In this document: positions 22,748-35,079 of the stretch, one piece after another
How the letters are laid out: each line of letters begins with the position of its first letter
Position numbering within the stretch: position 1 is the first letter of the stretch
Assembly: GCA_001972305.1 (NCBI GenBank)
Contig: BDDD01000375.1
Span: 62,001 to 126,000 of the forward strand
Direction of reading: 5' to 3'
Source: Cephalotus follicularis
Taxonomy: Eukaryota > Streptophyta > Magnoliopsida > Oxalidales > Cephalotaceae
DNA: 64,000 nucleotides
Position numbers and translations under genes: made by a program
Notes under the pieces: model-generated
Told to the model about the DNA's origin: nothing
Seen by the model: only the letters and a program-made list of their open reading frames with translations
The model's database searches: none

Positions 22748-24330
22748 TTATTCAAACAGACTAGGATATTCCTCCCGAATATGCTGCTCCAACTCCCATG
22801 TAGCCTCACGCTCCGGATGGTTCTTCCACAAGACCTTGACAAACGGAATGGTCTTGCAATGAGTAACCCGTTTTTGCCGATCCAGAATAGCCTCAGCCTC
22901 CTCATCACAGGACAAATCGTCCCCGATCTTGTCCAAAGGATAGTGAACTACGTGAAGGGGATGGTACTGATAACCCCTCAACTTAGACACATGAACACAT
23001 TATGGACATGAGACAACTGTGGAGGCAAAGCTAACCGATAAGCTACCGCTCCAACCTTTTCCAGAACCTCGAATGGTCCTATAAACCGAGGACTCAACTT
23101 CCCTTTCATCCCAAAACAATGGACTCCTTTCCATGGTGAAACCATCAAAAATACATGTTCGCCTGCTTTAAACTCCAAGTCCCTCCGATGTTTATCTGAT
23201 AACTTTTCTATCAAGATTGAGCCGCCTTCAATCTTTCCCTTGCTATTGCCACTTTCTCAGTAGTGACCTGGACCAGCTCGGGTCCCTCAATAACTCTTTC
23301 TCCAACCTCATCCCAAAACGTCGGAGCTCGACACTTCCTCCCATACAAGGCCTCAAACGGAACCATCCGAATGCTAGCATGCCAACTGTTGTTGTAAGCA
23401 AACTCCATCAAGCTCAAATACTCATCCCAGTTTCCAGTCCACTATAAAGCACAAGACCTCAGCATGTCCTCTAAAGTCTGGATGGTCCTCTATGACTACC
23501 CATCCGTCTGTGGGTGGAAAACTGTATTTTAAATGAGTCGTGTGCCCCACGCCTTTTGAAACCCTTTCCAAAATCTAGAAGTGAAACGGGGATCCGTATC
23601 CGATACAATGGATACAGGTGTCCCATGAAGTCTCACTATCTCCTACTGGAAAACCTCCGCCAATCGGTCCACAGAGAAACCCTCTTGAATAGCCAAGAAG
23701 TGTGCAGATTTGGTCAATCGATCCACCACTACCCAAATAGCATCATTTCCTCGGAATGTCCTTCGCAAGCAAGTAAAAAAATCCATAGCTATGCTCTCCA
23801 TTTCCAAACTAGAATCTCCAAGGGCTACAATAACCCACTAGCTCGCTGATGTTCGATCTTTACATGCTAACAAATCAAACACCTCCCAACAAATTCTGCT
23901 ACATCCCTCTTCATTCCATCCCACCAGAAGTTTCTCTTCAAATCTCTATACATTTTTGTAGAACCAGGATGTATAGAGAACGGAAAGCTGTGTGCCTCAG
24001 ACAAAACGGCCTCTCAAACTTCAGGATCAGCCGGCACACATAACCGTCTACCCAACCATATAGCCCCATGATCATCCACACAGAACTTTGACTGTTTACC
24101 CTCATCAACATTCTGGACTAAGGCCCATAATTCACCATCATCACTCTGAACCACCTTAATCCGAGATATGAGAGTATGTTCAATATTCATACCAGCAACA
24201 AAACCTCCAGAACCCCGAACAAACAAGTTCAAATCCAACCGCTTCATATCTGATATCATCTACGACTGAATAAGCAAAGACGCTACTCTCCCAGAACTCT
24301 TCCTACTAAGAGCATCGGCTACCACATTAG
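22748..24330 (-). pseudogene. pol: G2 integrase and chromodomain-like tail
   Basis: Read on the minus strand: the DMKRLDLNLFVRGSGG linker, the integrase N-terminal domain, the catalytic core, NNSWHASIRMVPFEALYGRK (23390-23330), the GPF-VLEKVGAVAYRL segment, then HPLHVVHYPLDKI and the chromodomain-like KVLWKNHPEREATWE, ending with TGA or TAA after LFE at 22748. The last 81 codons (22990-22748) are open. Upstream, stops and frameshifts split the core at about 23215, 23420-23520 and 23850-24010. The tail agrees closely with G1 and G4. Confidence 0.85.
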
Positions 24331-25620
24331 CCTTACCAGGGTGGTACTGAATATTAACATCGTAATCCTTCAAAAGTTCTAACCACCGCCTCTACCGCAG
24401 GTTTAGCTCCTTCTGGGTGAAAATGTACTTGAGACACTTGTGATCGGTGAAAATCTCATAAGTTTCTCTGTACAAATAATGCCTCCAGATCTTCAAACCA
24501 GAAACAACTGCTGCTAACTCTAGGTCATCTGTAGGGTAGTTCACTTCATAAGGCTTAAGCTGCCTGGAAACTTAAGCTATAACATGACCATTCTGCATCA
24601 AAACACATCCCAAAACCTTCTTGGAAGCATCACTGTATATCTGGTACCCAACTGAATCAGATGGAAAATGAAGAATTGGTGCAGACACAAGACCATTCTT
24701 CAACTTCTTAAAGCTTGCCTCTCCTTCTTCATGCCACACAAATTTGTCTCCCTTCCTGATAAGCTGAGTTAGTGGTAAGGCTATCGAGGAAAAGCCTTCC
24801 ACAAACCACCTATAGTAACCAGCCAAACCCAGAAAACTTCTTACCTCTGTCACTATAGTAGGTCTCGGCCATTTGGTAATAGCCTCAACCTTGGCAGGAT
24901 CCACACTGATACCTTTTGCCGTAACCACGTGGCCCAAGAATGCCACATGTTCCAACCAAAACTCACACTTCGAAAACTTCGCATTTAGTTGATTCTTCCT
25001 CAAAATCCCCTGCACTATACGAAGCTGCTCCTCATGTTCTTCCTTCGACTTGGAATACACCAGGATATCATCTATAAACACAATTACAAACCGATCCAAG
25101 AACTCATGAAACACCCGATTCATCAAATCCATAAAGATCGTTGGCGCATTGGTAAGTTCGAATGGCATCACCGGAAACTCATAATGCCCATACCGTGTGC
25201 GGAAAGCAGTCTTGGGTACGTCTTCATCCTTTATAGCTGATGATATCCAGACCTTAAATCTATCTTAGAAAAATACCGTACATCTTGGAGTTAATCAAAT
25301 AGGTCATCAATCCTAGGCAAAGGGTATTTGTTCCTGATAGTAATTCGATTCAGCTCCCTGTAGTCTATGCATAGCCTTATAGAACCATCCTTCTTCTTTA
25401 CAAACAGAACCGGAGCACTCCGCGGTGAAACACTCGGCCGGATGAAACCCCAATCCAACAACTCTTGCAACTCGAGCGATGCCATCCTATATGGTGCTTT
25501 AGATATAGGTCCCGCCCCAGGAATGAGCTCGATGGTAAACTCCACTTCTCGTTGTGGTGGAAATCCTAGTAACTCCTCCGGAAACACATCTCAAAACTCT
25601 CTAACAACAGGATAGTCCTC
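24331..25620 (-). pseudogene. pol: G2 reverse transcriptase and RNase H
   Basis: The best open stretch is 25171-24572 (199 codons) from the RT palm to the start of RNase [30 protein letters not shown] (both catalytic Asp present, about 25090-25060), [52 protein letters not shown]. The upstream fingers (25587-25291) hold [26 protein letters not shown] and [27 protein letters not shown] stop and a frameshift separate the two. The RNase H end near 24480-24420 is interrupted by stops. Stops at the ends of otherwise good blocks suggest decay in place. Confidence 0.85.
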
Positions 25621-26340
25621 AAGGCGAGGCTCATCCTTAGAGACATCCTTCACTACAGCTAAGAACCCTTCAGCACCGTTAGCCACCAATTTCCGAGCCT
25701 TCAATACTGAAATAATCTTGATGTCTTTCCTCAGCAGTGAACACTGATAAATAAAATCAGGTCAACCCACATGTCCAAACAGAATCCTCTGAGCATGACA
25801 ATCAATCGAAGCACGATGGCAATCTAACCAATCCATGCCAAGAATCATGTCAAAATCATGCATATCAATGGAAAGAAGATCCACCACACGAACTTTATCA
25901 TCAAACGAAATAGGGCAACAACTAAAATACTCAGATATCACAACAGATGTCCCCATAGGGGTTGAAAGAACCAGAGCTGGATCCAGAGACTGAGGTGGCA
26001 CCCCCAAGATGCCGAATAAAAGACCTCTCTACTACAGAGTGAGTCGATCCAGTATCATACAATGCATAAGCCACACAATTACTAACAGAGAGATAACCCA
26101 AAACTGTACCTGGAGCATCCCCTGCCTGATGAGTAATTAATGAGAAGACTCTGCCTCCCATGTTGTGCTGTCCCGCATCTCCACCATTTCTCCTATCCTT
26201 TGCACGAGGATCTGGACAATCCTTAAAGCGATAACCCAACTGCCAACACACAAAGCATGCACCACTCACCTTGTAACACGTTCCAATCGGATGCCTCTTC
26301 CCACAAGTGTCACACTGTGCAATCTAAACATTGCAGTTAC
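25621..26340 (-). pseudogene. pol: G2 zinc knuckles and protease
   Basis: Read on minus: CDTCGKRHPIGTC, then CFVCWQLGYRFKDC (26270-26215), where the second knuckle has Tyr in place of the ligand His. The protease active site LYDTGSTHSVV lies at about 26065-26035. A frameshift near 26000 moves the reading to 26007-25762, which carries [19 protein letters not shown], the C-terminal protease strand. The knuckle defect alone should weaken RNA packaging. Confidence 0.8.
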
Positions 26341-27283
26341 CCCCACCAACAGCTTTCTGTATCTGCCTCTGATCATTACCAGGTTGTCGTTGTTGTCCTT
26401 GATTATCAGTTTTCCTTTGCTGCTTACCATTACGACCCTTACCTTGCTGTCCAGAATTTTGTCCCTGAGCATCACTTCTGTTACGCTTCCTCTCTCCTTC
26501 TTGTCGAGCATCCTAGAAGTCTAACCTTTCCATCTCTATGTTCTTTGCAGCATTTGCAACCTCTGATACATCAGCAAATCTTGAGTTTATCAGCTTCCCC
26601 CTGAGCTGATTGTGCAATTTCCATTTAAATTTTTTTGCATGTTCTGATGTTGACCCCGTTGCAGGTCCAGCAAAACCAGCTAATCTGGTAAACCAGGCTA
26701 AGAACTCGGTGACTGACTCACCCTCCTTATGTCTTATCATAACGAACTCTCTTGCATAAGCCTCTTTCTCAGCAGTGGGAAAATACTACTGATAAAAGAC
26801 TTCACAAATTTCAGACCACGATAATGCATCAACAAATCCTCCACCCTTAGCTATCCTCAACGTCTTCCACCATCTATGCGCATCACCCTCCAGCTTATAC
26901 GCAGCCAATTTCACCTTCTGATCATCACCCCACCCCAGCACATCAAAAATTTTCTCCATATGAGAAATCTAGTGCTCAGCCTCCACAGGTGTTGGCGCTG
27001 AACTAAAGGATTGAGGCCTCTACTTCTGGAACCTCTCAAGCCAGACATAAACTAGAGTGTCAGGCCGGTTCCTAACAGCCCTATCTGCATGAGCATCAAC
27101 CGGTACATTCTCCTCAGCTACTTGCTCACGATGACCTTGTCCATGGTTTATCTGGTGTATCACCCGATTCCCCTCTTGAGCCACTGCCTGTCCCACCACT
27201 TCATCCATAGCAGGCTCATTTCTTACTCCTTCCCAAGCCACAGCTATTTCAGTTCTCTAAGGGGTGTTCCTTATTCGTACCAT
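26341..27283 (-). pseudogene. gag: G2 gag (retrotransposon capsid)
   Basis: The likely start is the ATG at 27283 (MVRIRNTP), about 170 bp after the primer site, followed by an early stop. The frame then gives AWEGVRNEPAMDEVVGQAV and YVWLERFQK, the capsid core KIFDVLGWGDDQKVKLAAYK, EGDAHRWWKTL, EKEAYAREFVMIRHKEGESV and FADVSEVANAAKNIEMERL, then a basic Gln/Arg-rich linker. This is the retrotransposon gag pattern with its WW and QxF-like features. In-frame stops occur near 27020, 26790 and 26513. Confidence 0.8.
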
Positions 27284-27441
27284 CTACGCAACAGAGACCA
27301 GGACAAGATAAAGACAAAAAGAATCAGAAAGCTGAAACAAACGACATATCGAAATGACCATAATGAAATAGCCCTAACCCAAAGTCTACCCAATCTCACA
27401 GGTCAAACCTAGTTAGGTCTTCTAAGAAACAAAACCTATTC

Positions 27442-27456
27442 TCTGATACCATAATC
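27442..27456 (-). other. Primer binding site of G2
   Basis: On minus it reads GATTATGGTATCAGA directly after the LTR end. TGGTATCAGA is the complement of the initiator Met tRNA 3' end. Confidence 0.8.
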
Positions 27457-28439
27457 TGTAACACCCTTGATGGTGGGAATGCTTACAGGGACAAATATCA
27501 GAACTAAACATAACAGATCATAAAACTCAATTTTATTAAAAAATGTGGTGGTCTGAAACATAACCTGATAACATAACTGAATCTAAAACATGGTCTGAAA
27601 ACTTTTAACATAAACCAAAATGTCATTACCCAAAAATCACAATACTGTTCAAAAGACTGGCCCAAACACGACCATAACACTACAGAAAACACAAACGGAC
27701 CAATCTCCTAGATGTTCCTCAGATATAGATGGACAACTCTCATCACACATTTCCCCGATGCTCTTGATAACCTGCCGCATGGAAACAAAAATACGGCTGA
27801 GCAAACCTCAGTACGGAAAAAAGAATTTAAAACAGTAAACGGTAAACAAATATCTTAACCTTAAAATCAGAAAATAGCATGGTTAAATATTCTTTCATAA
27901 TGTAAAACATAATATTTAAATAAAACAGTTATAAAATATTCATAACTTTCTGAATAGCATAGTATAATAATTTTTTCGAATAACACAATTTCATAAATTC
28001 ATAAGTTTTCGAAGTTCAAAATTTCGAAATTCATAATTCATAACTTTATCCGATTTCATAATTCCATAGAGAGATCCGATTACATATATAAATACAAGGG
28101 ATTCGCGAGGCCCACATGTCAAATGGAACGACTTGTACGGCACTACACAATCAATTCCCAAAATCCGAATCCAATAATAACTAGAGTCAACTCATACGCC
28201 TCAAATGGATCCATATCCTATCCTCAGGATATATATAAAAAGAGATGCCGTAGACCAATTACACCGCCACGGTAGGTTTCATGTCCCCGTGCCAAAGAAC
28301 ATACCTATGAGACCTCATAGATAAGTTTTTCTCTGTATGTCATTATTCAAAAATATTGTTTTATTCCAAAACAATTTAAAATATAAACAGATTTTCTGAA
28401 TATTTTCCGAACATATCATATCATATCATATCGTAAAAA

Positions 28440-28625
28440 GCAACATACTTTCGAAAGTGAAAGTCATGTCTGACTAAATCAAATCAGCATACTTCCTAAA
28501 GTGAAAGTCATACTCGTTCAACATACTTCGATAGTGAAAGTCATGTTCGTTTAATCAAAATCAGCATACCTTCAAAAGTGAAAGTCATACTCAACATACT
28601 TTCGATAGTGAAAGTCATGCTCTAA
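28440..28625 (-). repeat. Hairpin repeats in G2 5' LTR (five units)
   Basis: The plus strand shows five units of CATACTTTCGAAAGTGAAAG type spaced about 25-50 bp, starting near 28444, 28488, 28521, 28563 and 28596. Each folds on ACTTTC/GAAAGT. Confidence 0.75.
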
Positions 28626-28974
28626 TTATAAAATCAGTAATATTAAACTTTATTCTCAAAGTAATAAAATAGACTTTATAAAACCGAGATAAATATCCTA
28701 TAACGAAAATTCTGTACATATTCATGAACCAAAGGAGTATCGAATAACGAAGAGTCCGTACTAAAAGCAATATTGAATCCATTTCAATAAAATCAGAGAA
28801 TAGCCAAGAACGAGAAATATCTGTACCTTAGCCATTTGAAAACTAAACAAATTCTGTATACGAAACAAAAGCACACTTGTAACACTCTAAGCTCCACCAC
28901 AGATGTTACAATACCCTAATCAGATTAATCCAAACATTACCACAACGAAAATATCGAACTTCCAGAGCAAAGTG

Positions 28975-29240
28975 TCGAAGTTCATGTCAAAAGCGTCGGC
29001 GCTTAACATAAGGCATCGACGGTTTCAACACGTCTTCTACCTAAAGCGCTTCACAAAGTGTCGACAGCACATACCAACATTCACAACATAAGCGTCGACG
29101 TTTAAATCAAAGCGTCGACGTTTAAGTCATAAGCGTCGACGTATTAACTAAAACAGTCGACGCTTAGACACATGCATTGCATTTAAAAATAAGTTTTACA
29201 CACACAGATGTCGACGCTTACGATAGGCGTCGACGCTTTA
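28975..29240 (-). repeat. CGTCGACG cluster 2 in G2 5' LTR
   Basis: Exact CGTCGACG at 29093, 29113, 29134 and 29228, with variants AGTGTCGAAG, AGCGTCGGCGCTT and CAGTCGACGCTT. The context is usually AAGCGTCGACGTTTAA. Confidence 0.85.
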
Positions 29241-29819
29241 CGTCAAAAACATGAAACCAGTTGCAGAAATCAGCTGAAATAATGACTATAATCCAATTTT
29301 CTTTGCATAAATCATGGAAACAGTAGTATGTACAAGTTTTATAACATGGTCTCCTTGCTTCAAATATCAGTATAACAAATTAAACATATAATTACATGGA
29401 TAAACAGATTGGAAAATAACACAGTAATTTTCTTTCAAAACAAGGTTCTAAAATCATGATAAAAAACAATTCCTAGCATGTTTTAGTTTAAACTAATGAT
29501 TGATAGTAAAACTACATAATAAAAACTATAACTTTCGTTCAGAAAGTACCTTCAGTTGAAGTCGAAACGATGATGAATAATGCAAAAAATAGTAGGTTCG
29601 ATTGTTTGAGAAACAATGCAGATGGGTTTTAAAATAAGGAGAAAATGTGTGATTTAATGATGAAAACGTGTATTCTAAATGATGAAATTTGACGAATTAA
29701 CACTTTCCTTAAGCGCAGAAAACGTGTTAATCAAAGAAGGAGAAACAATCATCAGTTTATGGCAAAAATCCTCTTTCCATAATATGAGCCACCACCCAAA
29801 CAAAAATGGAAACCTGACA

Positions 29820-29972
29820 TAAGCGTCGATGGCATACTGAAAGCGTCGACGGTTAAACCTTTAAAGCCAAAGGCGTCAATGTCAAAAGTATGGGCGTTGA
29901 CGTGTTTCATCTCGAAAGAACTATGAAACTTCAACGCCAAAGCGTCGACGCTTATATTGAAGGCGTCGACGC
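29820..29972 (-). repeat. CGTCGACG cluster 1 in G2 5' LTR
   Basis: Exact CGTCGACG at 29844, 29943 and 29964, with variants. It lies about 115-265 bp from the LTR start on the minus strand. Confidence 0.85.
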
Positions 29973-30087
29973 TTAACGCCCAGAATTCAAAAATAAAATC
30001 AAATGCTCCAAATAACAAAGCATATAACAGGAGACATAAACACAACATATAACGATAAGCACGTAGGCATAGCAATGGGGTATTACA

Positions 30088-32136
30088 GGGTTCGTGCAAG
30101 AGAGCATGAGACTGAATAGACCCCCCATAGGATTCCTATATGGAAAGTCATACCTATATCAATAAGATTCTTATAGTCTCGGTAGTGTATAGTCTATGGT
30201 GACTAGTAGATCATTCGTGAGCTACGTTGTGTCCTTAGACCTCAGCGGGTGAAATGCTTTGTGTTGTAACCGCTTGGCTTTGATTTTCTCGTTCCCCAGA
30301 ACTAGTCACGTGCTGGCAAAAGGGTTCTCTATGGGCCTTATGGGAGCTTGATTGAGATGTATGAGCGAGTGCGCAATAAGGGATCGTGGCAACCGTATAA
30401 AGGGTGATCGGCTCTATATCATTTATGTCTATTGAGACTCAAAACCCTGATTAGGTATAGGCAGACTGGAAATGGGATTTATGAGGAGGTCTGCCGAAAG
30501 TCTCAATGCGTACGTAGATTTATAGTTATCATGGCTTTACCTAGGGGTGACATTATTCTGAACCCTAGGTTATGGTCGAAGCCAAGAATGATGTAGGATA
30601 CAAGACACATATGTCGGTGACTGGATAAAGTACTGGTTAACGAGTTAACTGATGATAGACATGGTGTACACGGATCTGGGGGATGATTTGGAATCATATC
30701 GGGGCTATTAGTAGGATTGTCGTACCAAAACTCCGGGATGTTCTGGGAAATTTATTGTCGTACCGAAATCCAATCAGACTTTTGGGTCCTATCTGATTAT
30801 TGGAAAAGTGACGCATGCTGCACACATGCTAACTTGGTGGTAAATCTTGTTTTTAACTAGTATATATTAATTTGGCATTAGTGGTTTGTTTTTCCCCACC
30901 GAATTGTCTTATTAATATAGTAAAGAGAAGCTACAGTGGGAGTATGTTGATACATACAATGTGCGAGGCACATAATAATAAAGAGAGACACATATTAGAA
31001 CAAAGAAAGAGAATTTAGGCATTATTAAATTTTGCCATTTACACCCCAAATTTGCGCTGGGTGCGCCAAAAAAGGGAGAGAAAATGCACGAAGTGCATGT
31101 GTCGCGCTCAGGGGGCGCATTTTCGGCCAGAGAAGACCGGTGCTTGGTGCTGATGGCAAGGAAAAGAGGCGGGCTCTCATACACGGTACACCTCTTCTGT
31201 CTCTCTCCTTGTTTCTCTTTTGTTTCTCTCGGCATTTTCCGTGAAATTTTTGTGACACCCGCCGCCGGCTTCTCTTTCCATCGCCGGCTATCACAATAGG
31301 TGGAGCCAATCTTTTTCTCTATCTATTTTGATACTAGTCTATGCAATTTCCATGCATTTTTGGCCGGATATAAAATGCTGAGTCAACTCTGTCGGGTTGG
31401 CGCGTTGGAGGCTGTGACTTGGCATTCCGGGCCTAGTCACGGCAGGTCCTGGGTAGCATTGAGTAGATCGGAAGATTTGAAGGTCAATTGTGGCACTGAG
31501 ATTTTGCAGCCAGACCTATGCAAGCCGGGCGAGTTGCCTCAGCGTGTTTGACTCGCAGTTTGTTGTGACCACCCATTTTCTTGTGAGTCACAGTGATTCT
31601 CAGCCACTAGCGTGAAGATCTAGAGTTTTGGTGACCGAAGATGGAGCGGCCAGTCCATGGTGCGTTGAACGGAATCGCTGAGTCCAACTCACCAAGTTAC
31701 TATCGCTGCCTGCTGCGCCTGTGAGTTCCATGGCGCTTCCCTCCATGTCTCCGCCAGCAATGTGTAGATCGGCACTTTTGGAGACAGCTGGTGTTATGGT
31801 CGGACGACGAGTTGACCAGAATCCAGCAGTTGCTCCGGTGACAGGTAGTTGCTGCTGCAAGCTCGTAGTGGTAAAGTGGTGGAGCCTCCAACGTTGGTAT
31901 GGTTCCTACCCTTTTTGTATTTAATGTTACCGAATTATATTCGGTTTATAAATATGGGTGTATGCTTGATATTTTGATTAGTTCGATTGAATATTAAATG
32001 GAGATCCTTGGCGTATTGATTATGGTGGTAAGATGTCAGTGTGAACCTTGACTTGCAGTCTTGGGGTTTTTAAAAATTAAAACACACTAGCATCCTAGAC
32101 CCAAAATCGATCGGTAACCTTCCAGGTTTCCCAACA
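30088..32136 (+). repeat. C1 3' LTR, second part
   Basis: It resumes with the duplicated GGGTT and runs parallel to 7198-9239 of the 5' LTR, ending TCCCAACA at 32136. The TATA-like box and the GC-rich leader are both kept. Confidence 0.85.
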
Positions 32137-32387
32137 CTCTAATGGGCACGACAAAGAGGCTTTGTGAAGTGTCTTAAAGTTTAAACCTGATCTAAAAATC
32201 TTTTCATTTAATGATATGATCCATGGAAGAAAATATCTCCACCTATAAAGAGTTTGGATGGTGAGAAAAAGATGTTTGTGATCTTTTCTCTCAAAGAGTT
32301 TCAAAGCTCCTTCAATCTCTTCAATGAAGAAGAGAGCTCACGGTAATGGAAAGGAGAAGAGAGAAGAGAGAGCGCACGGGTTGCAAG
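32137..32387 (-). repeat. Family K LTR, second part
   Basis: This is the flank of C1 on the right side, so it should continue 4675-6808. On minus it begins with a CT-rich run (CTCTCTCTTCTCTCTTCTCC) as found in the leaders of other LTRs here. It is cut at 32387 by G3. No gene is seen. Confidence 0.35.
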
Positions 32388-32522
32388 TGTAATATCCCGT
32401 TCTGTTGCATATAAGTTTAGCGTCGTGTGTTACGTTTTATCGGATGCTATATGTTTTATACTGTTGGACCATTCGATTTTGTTTTTGGAAAATTCTTTTA
32501 TTTCATTTTGCATTGTGGGCTT

Positions 32523-32645
32523 TAAGCGTCGACCCTTTGTAGTGCGCATCGACGCTTTGGCACGTACCTTGAGCGCTAACGCCTTAAGATAACCATCGAC
32601 TCTTTAAGGTTTAAGCGCTAGCGCATTGTGTTGACCGTCGATGCT
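32523..32645 (+). repeat. GCGTCGAC cluster 1 in G3 5' LTR
   Basis: Degenerate palindromes AGCGTCGACCC, GCATCGACGC, AGCGCTAACGCC, ACCATCGACTC, AGCGCTAGCGC and ACCGTCGATGC. Two LTR chimera breakpoints map to the second of these, at about 32550. Confidence 0.75.
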
Positions 32646-33249
32646 TTAGCCATCTTTCCATATTGGTGCGTGGACGATGCATCTTCTGGCTTGCTAAGGA
32701 AAATTGGATTCTTTCCCTCATCCGAATATCTGTTTTCCATCTGTGATAAACGCATTTTCTGCATGTAAGGAATGTTTTTAATGCACCGATTTTGCCATCA
32801 AATACACGATTTTATCTTCTTTTTAAACGTACCATCTGCACTGTTACAAATCATTTTCTGTGTTCTTCAAACCAGAAATAGGCACTTTGTCACCATTTTC
32901 TTCACGTTTTGCACATCATTTTTGGAGGTATGTTATGCTACTAAGTTCATTGTTATCATATATGGCTATTGTTATTGATTAGAAAGCTATTAGATTGTTT
33001 AGAACTATGCTGTTAATCCATGGAAACTGTTTTAATAATGAGGTTTGAGAAACCATGTTTTCAAAAGTTCCTTTGCCATGTTCTACTAGTAATCCAATTG
33101 TTTATGCATTAGAAATGTTATACTACTATTTTCCAATCATAGAAGACATGTTTTAGAACATGCATGTTACTGTTTTATTGTATTACGTTGAGAAAAACTT
33201 GATTTTGATCATACTGCAACTGATGCTTCAACGTGTTTTTCATGTTTTC

Positions 33250-33545
33250 AACCCAAAGCGTTGACTCTTACGCTTTAACCATCGACGCTTGTGCATAGAA
33301 AATTGTTTTAATCGTATTGCATGTGTTTAAGCGTCGACAGTGTTTCGTTTTTATCGACACCTAGGGCTTAACCGTCAACGCTTTAGTCTGAGCGTCGACG
33401 CTTTTGTCAAGTTTTGTAATGCTTTTCTTCGATGCTTTGTCCAGTGCTTTGTGTTAACATTTAGTTTTAAGTGCCAACTATATGTATAAAGCGTCGATGC
33501 TTTAATTTTAAACTTTGACACTTTAGACACAAACCTCGACGCTTT
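33250..33545 (+). repeat. GCGTCGAC cluster 2 in G3 5' LTR
   Basis: About ten degenerate copies. One is exact (CGTCGACG at 33393). Others are ACCATCGACGC, AGCGTCGACAG, ACCGTCAACGC and AGCGTCGATGC. Most differences look like C-to-T or G-to-A changes at the CpG. Confidence 0.75.
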
Positions 33546-34906
33546 CCTCTGATAGTTGTTTTTAGCGCCTGTTATGTGATGATATGGTTGGATTGATCTG
33601 TCTAGGTTTCGATAACATCTGTTGTGGAGGTTAGGGCATTCCAAGTGTGCTTTTGATTCATTTTTTGTTTAATTAGATTTGGACGGCTAAGGTACGGATG
33701 ATTCGTTCCTTGACACCCTTAATCATTTTATTAGAATAAAACATTATTTTATGAATAATGAACCGATACTCGTTTTGATTTTCATAATTTGATTCATATG
33801 AAATAAAGTACGGATTTTCTTTGTTCTTGGATTTTTCCTTCGGTTTAATTGAAACGAATTCAATTCTGTTTTAGTGCAGAATTTATTTTTGTTCTCAGAT
33901 ATCTCTTTCAGATTTTGTTACTGTTAATTAAATGAGCATGACTTTCAATTTCGAAAGTATGTTCATATTTTACGGATATGATATTGATTTTGGATATGTT
34001 CAGAAAACTGTTTATGTTTTGAATTATTTTAGAGTAAAACAATATTTTGGAATAATGACATACTGAGATATACCTACCTATGGGGTCCCATAGGTGTGTT
34101 CTTTGGCAAGGAGGACATGACACCTTCCGTGGCGGTGTGATCAGTCTACGACATCTCTCATTGTTTCTTTTGATCACCTGAGTGTGATATTCGGATAGAG
34201 GCGTATGTTGACCCTACAAAATTATTATTGGATTCAGATTTGGAATTGATTGTGTAGTGTCGTACACGTCATTCCATCGTGCATGTGGGCGTCACGAACG
34301 CCTTGCATATATATAATCGGATTCTCTGTATGGAATTATGGAATTATGATATCGGATAAAATTATGAAATTTTGGAATTCGGAAAATATTGAAAAATATT
34401 GAAATTTGGAAATTTTGAGATATTTATAATTGTTTTATAAATATTCTGTTTTACTTTATGAAAGAGCATTTTAATCGTGTTATGCATGAGATTTATGATT
34501 TTAAAGTTTGGATATTTTTCTATCTTTTAAATTACTATTTATTGTTTTATTTCCTATATCCGTATTGAGGTTTGCTCAGCCGCGTTTTTGTTTCCATGAG
34601 GCAGGTTTTCAGGAGCGTCATGGAGATGTGTGATGAGAGGTGTCACCTTATGTCAGAGGATCACCTAGGAGATTGGTCCTATATTGTTTCAATTTTTTGA
34701 TGGTCATGTGTAGACTAGTATTCTGGGAACAGTATATGGATTTTGGATCTTATGTTTTGATATTTGGATTATGTTATTCTGTTTTCAGTTTTGAACCACC
34801 ACGTATTTGAATAAAAGTAAAGCATATGTTTTTGTTAAGTTCTGTTATGTTTGATAAGATCCGTTTTATGTCCTGTAAGCACTCCCAACCCTTCAGGGGT
34901 GTTACA

Positions 34907-34922
34907 GATTGTGGTATCAGAT
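34907..34922 (+). other. Primer binding site of G3
   Basis: GATTGTGGTATCAGAT directly after the LTR. It contains TGGTATCAGA, for the initiator Met tRNA. Confidence 0.8.
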
Positions 34923-35079
34923 AATAGGTTTTCCTTTCCTTAGAAGACCTATCTAGGCTTGACTTGTGAGATTGGGTAGAAATTGGGTAAGGGCTATTTT
35001 CTTAATAGTCATTCCGATATGTCTTTTTTTTCAGCCTTGTGTTTTTTTGTTATTTCATGTTTCAATTTCTGTTTCATAG

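Larger units (their letters stand above)
14775..30087 (-). mobile_element. G2: Tekay-like Ty3/gypsy chromovirus, minus strand
   Basis: It is bounded by the perfect GGGTT duplication. On the minus strand it reads 5' LTR (30087-27457), primer site, gag-pol (27283-22748), polypurine tract, then 3' LTR (22694-21913 and, beyond the G1 insertion, 15270-14775). Protease and RT before integrase gives gypsy order. A chromodomain-like C-terminus and LTRs of about 2.6 kb point to Tekay/Del. About 25 mismatches in the first ~360 bp of LTR alignment (by eye) suggest a moderately old insertion. Confidence 0.9.
27457..30087 (-). repeat. 5' LTR of G2
   Basis: It is 2631 bp. On minus it starts TGTAATACCCCATT and ends AGGGTGTTACA. 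It has two CGTCGACG clusters (29972-29820 and 29240-28975), five hairpin repeats (28625-28440), the conserved 3' half that starts near AAGGTACAGA (about 28830), and the CTCAGCCGTATTTTTGTTTCC-type block near 27790. It is the only complete LTR of this type in the window. Confidence 0.85.
6809..32136 (+). mobile_element. C1: Ty1/copia element split by nested gypsy G2
   Basis: Both LTRs are recognisable (6809-9239; 14369-14774 plus 30088-32136). A Met-tRNA-type primer site follows the 5' LTR. The internal part runs gag, integrase, RT, RNase H, and integrase ahead of RT defines copia. Flanks CTCCA (6804-6808) and CTCTA (32137-32141) match at 4 of 5 bases, in keeping with an old 5-bp target duplication. 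The coding region is badly decayed, worse than in the gypsy elements, so C1 is probably among the oldest insertions here. Without G2 its length would be about 10 kb. Confidence 0.8.
32388..34906 (+). repeat. 5' LTR of G3
   Basis: It is 2519 bp, starts TGTAATATCCCG and ends AGGGGTGTTACA. It carries GCGTCGAC-type palindromes at 32523-32645 and 33250-33545, one hairpin repeat near 33935, the conserved 3' half from AAGGTACGGA (33690) on, CTCAGCCGCGTTTTTGTTTCC near 34576, and AATAAA near 34812. The inverted LTR at 42868-45200 is a close relative from about 32549 to the end. Confidence 0.85.

Noticed and set aside
22682..24043. Plus-strand open frames across G2
   Set aside because: They are antisense shadows of the minus-strand integrase and RT.
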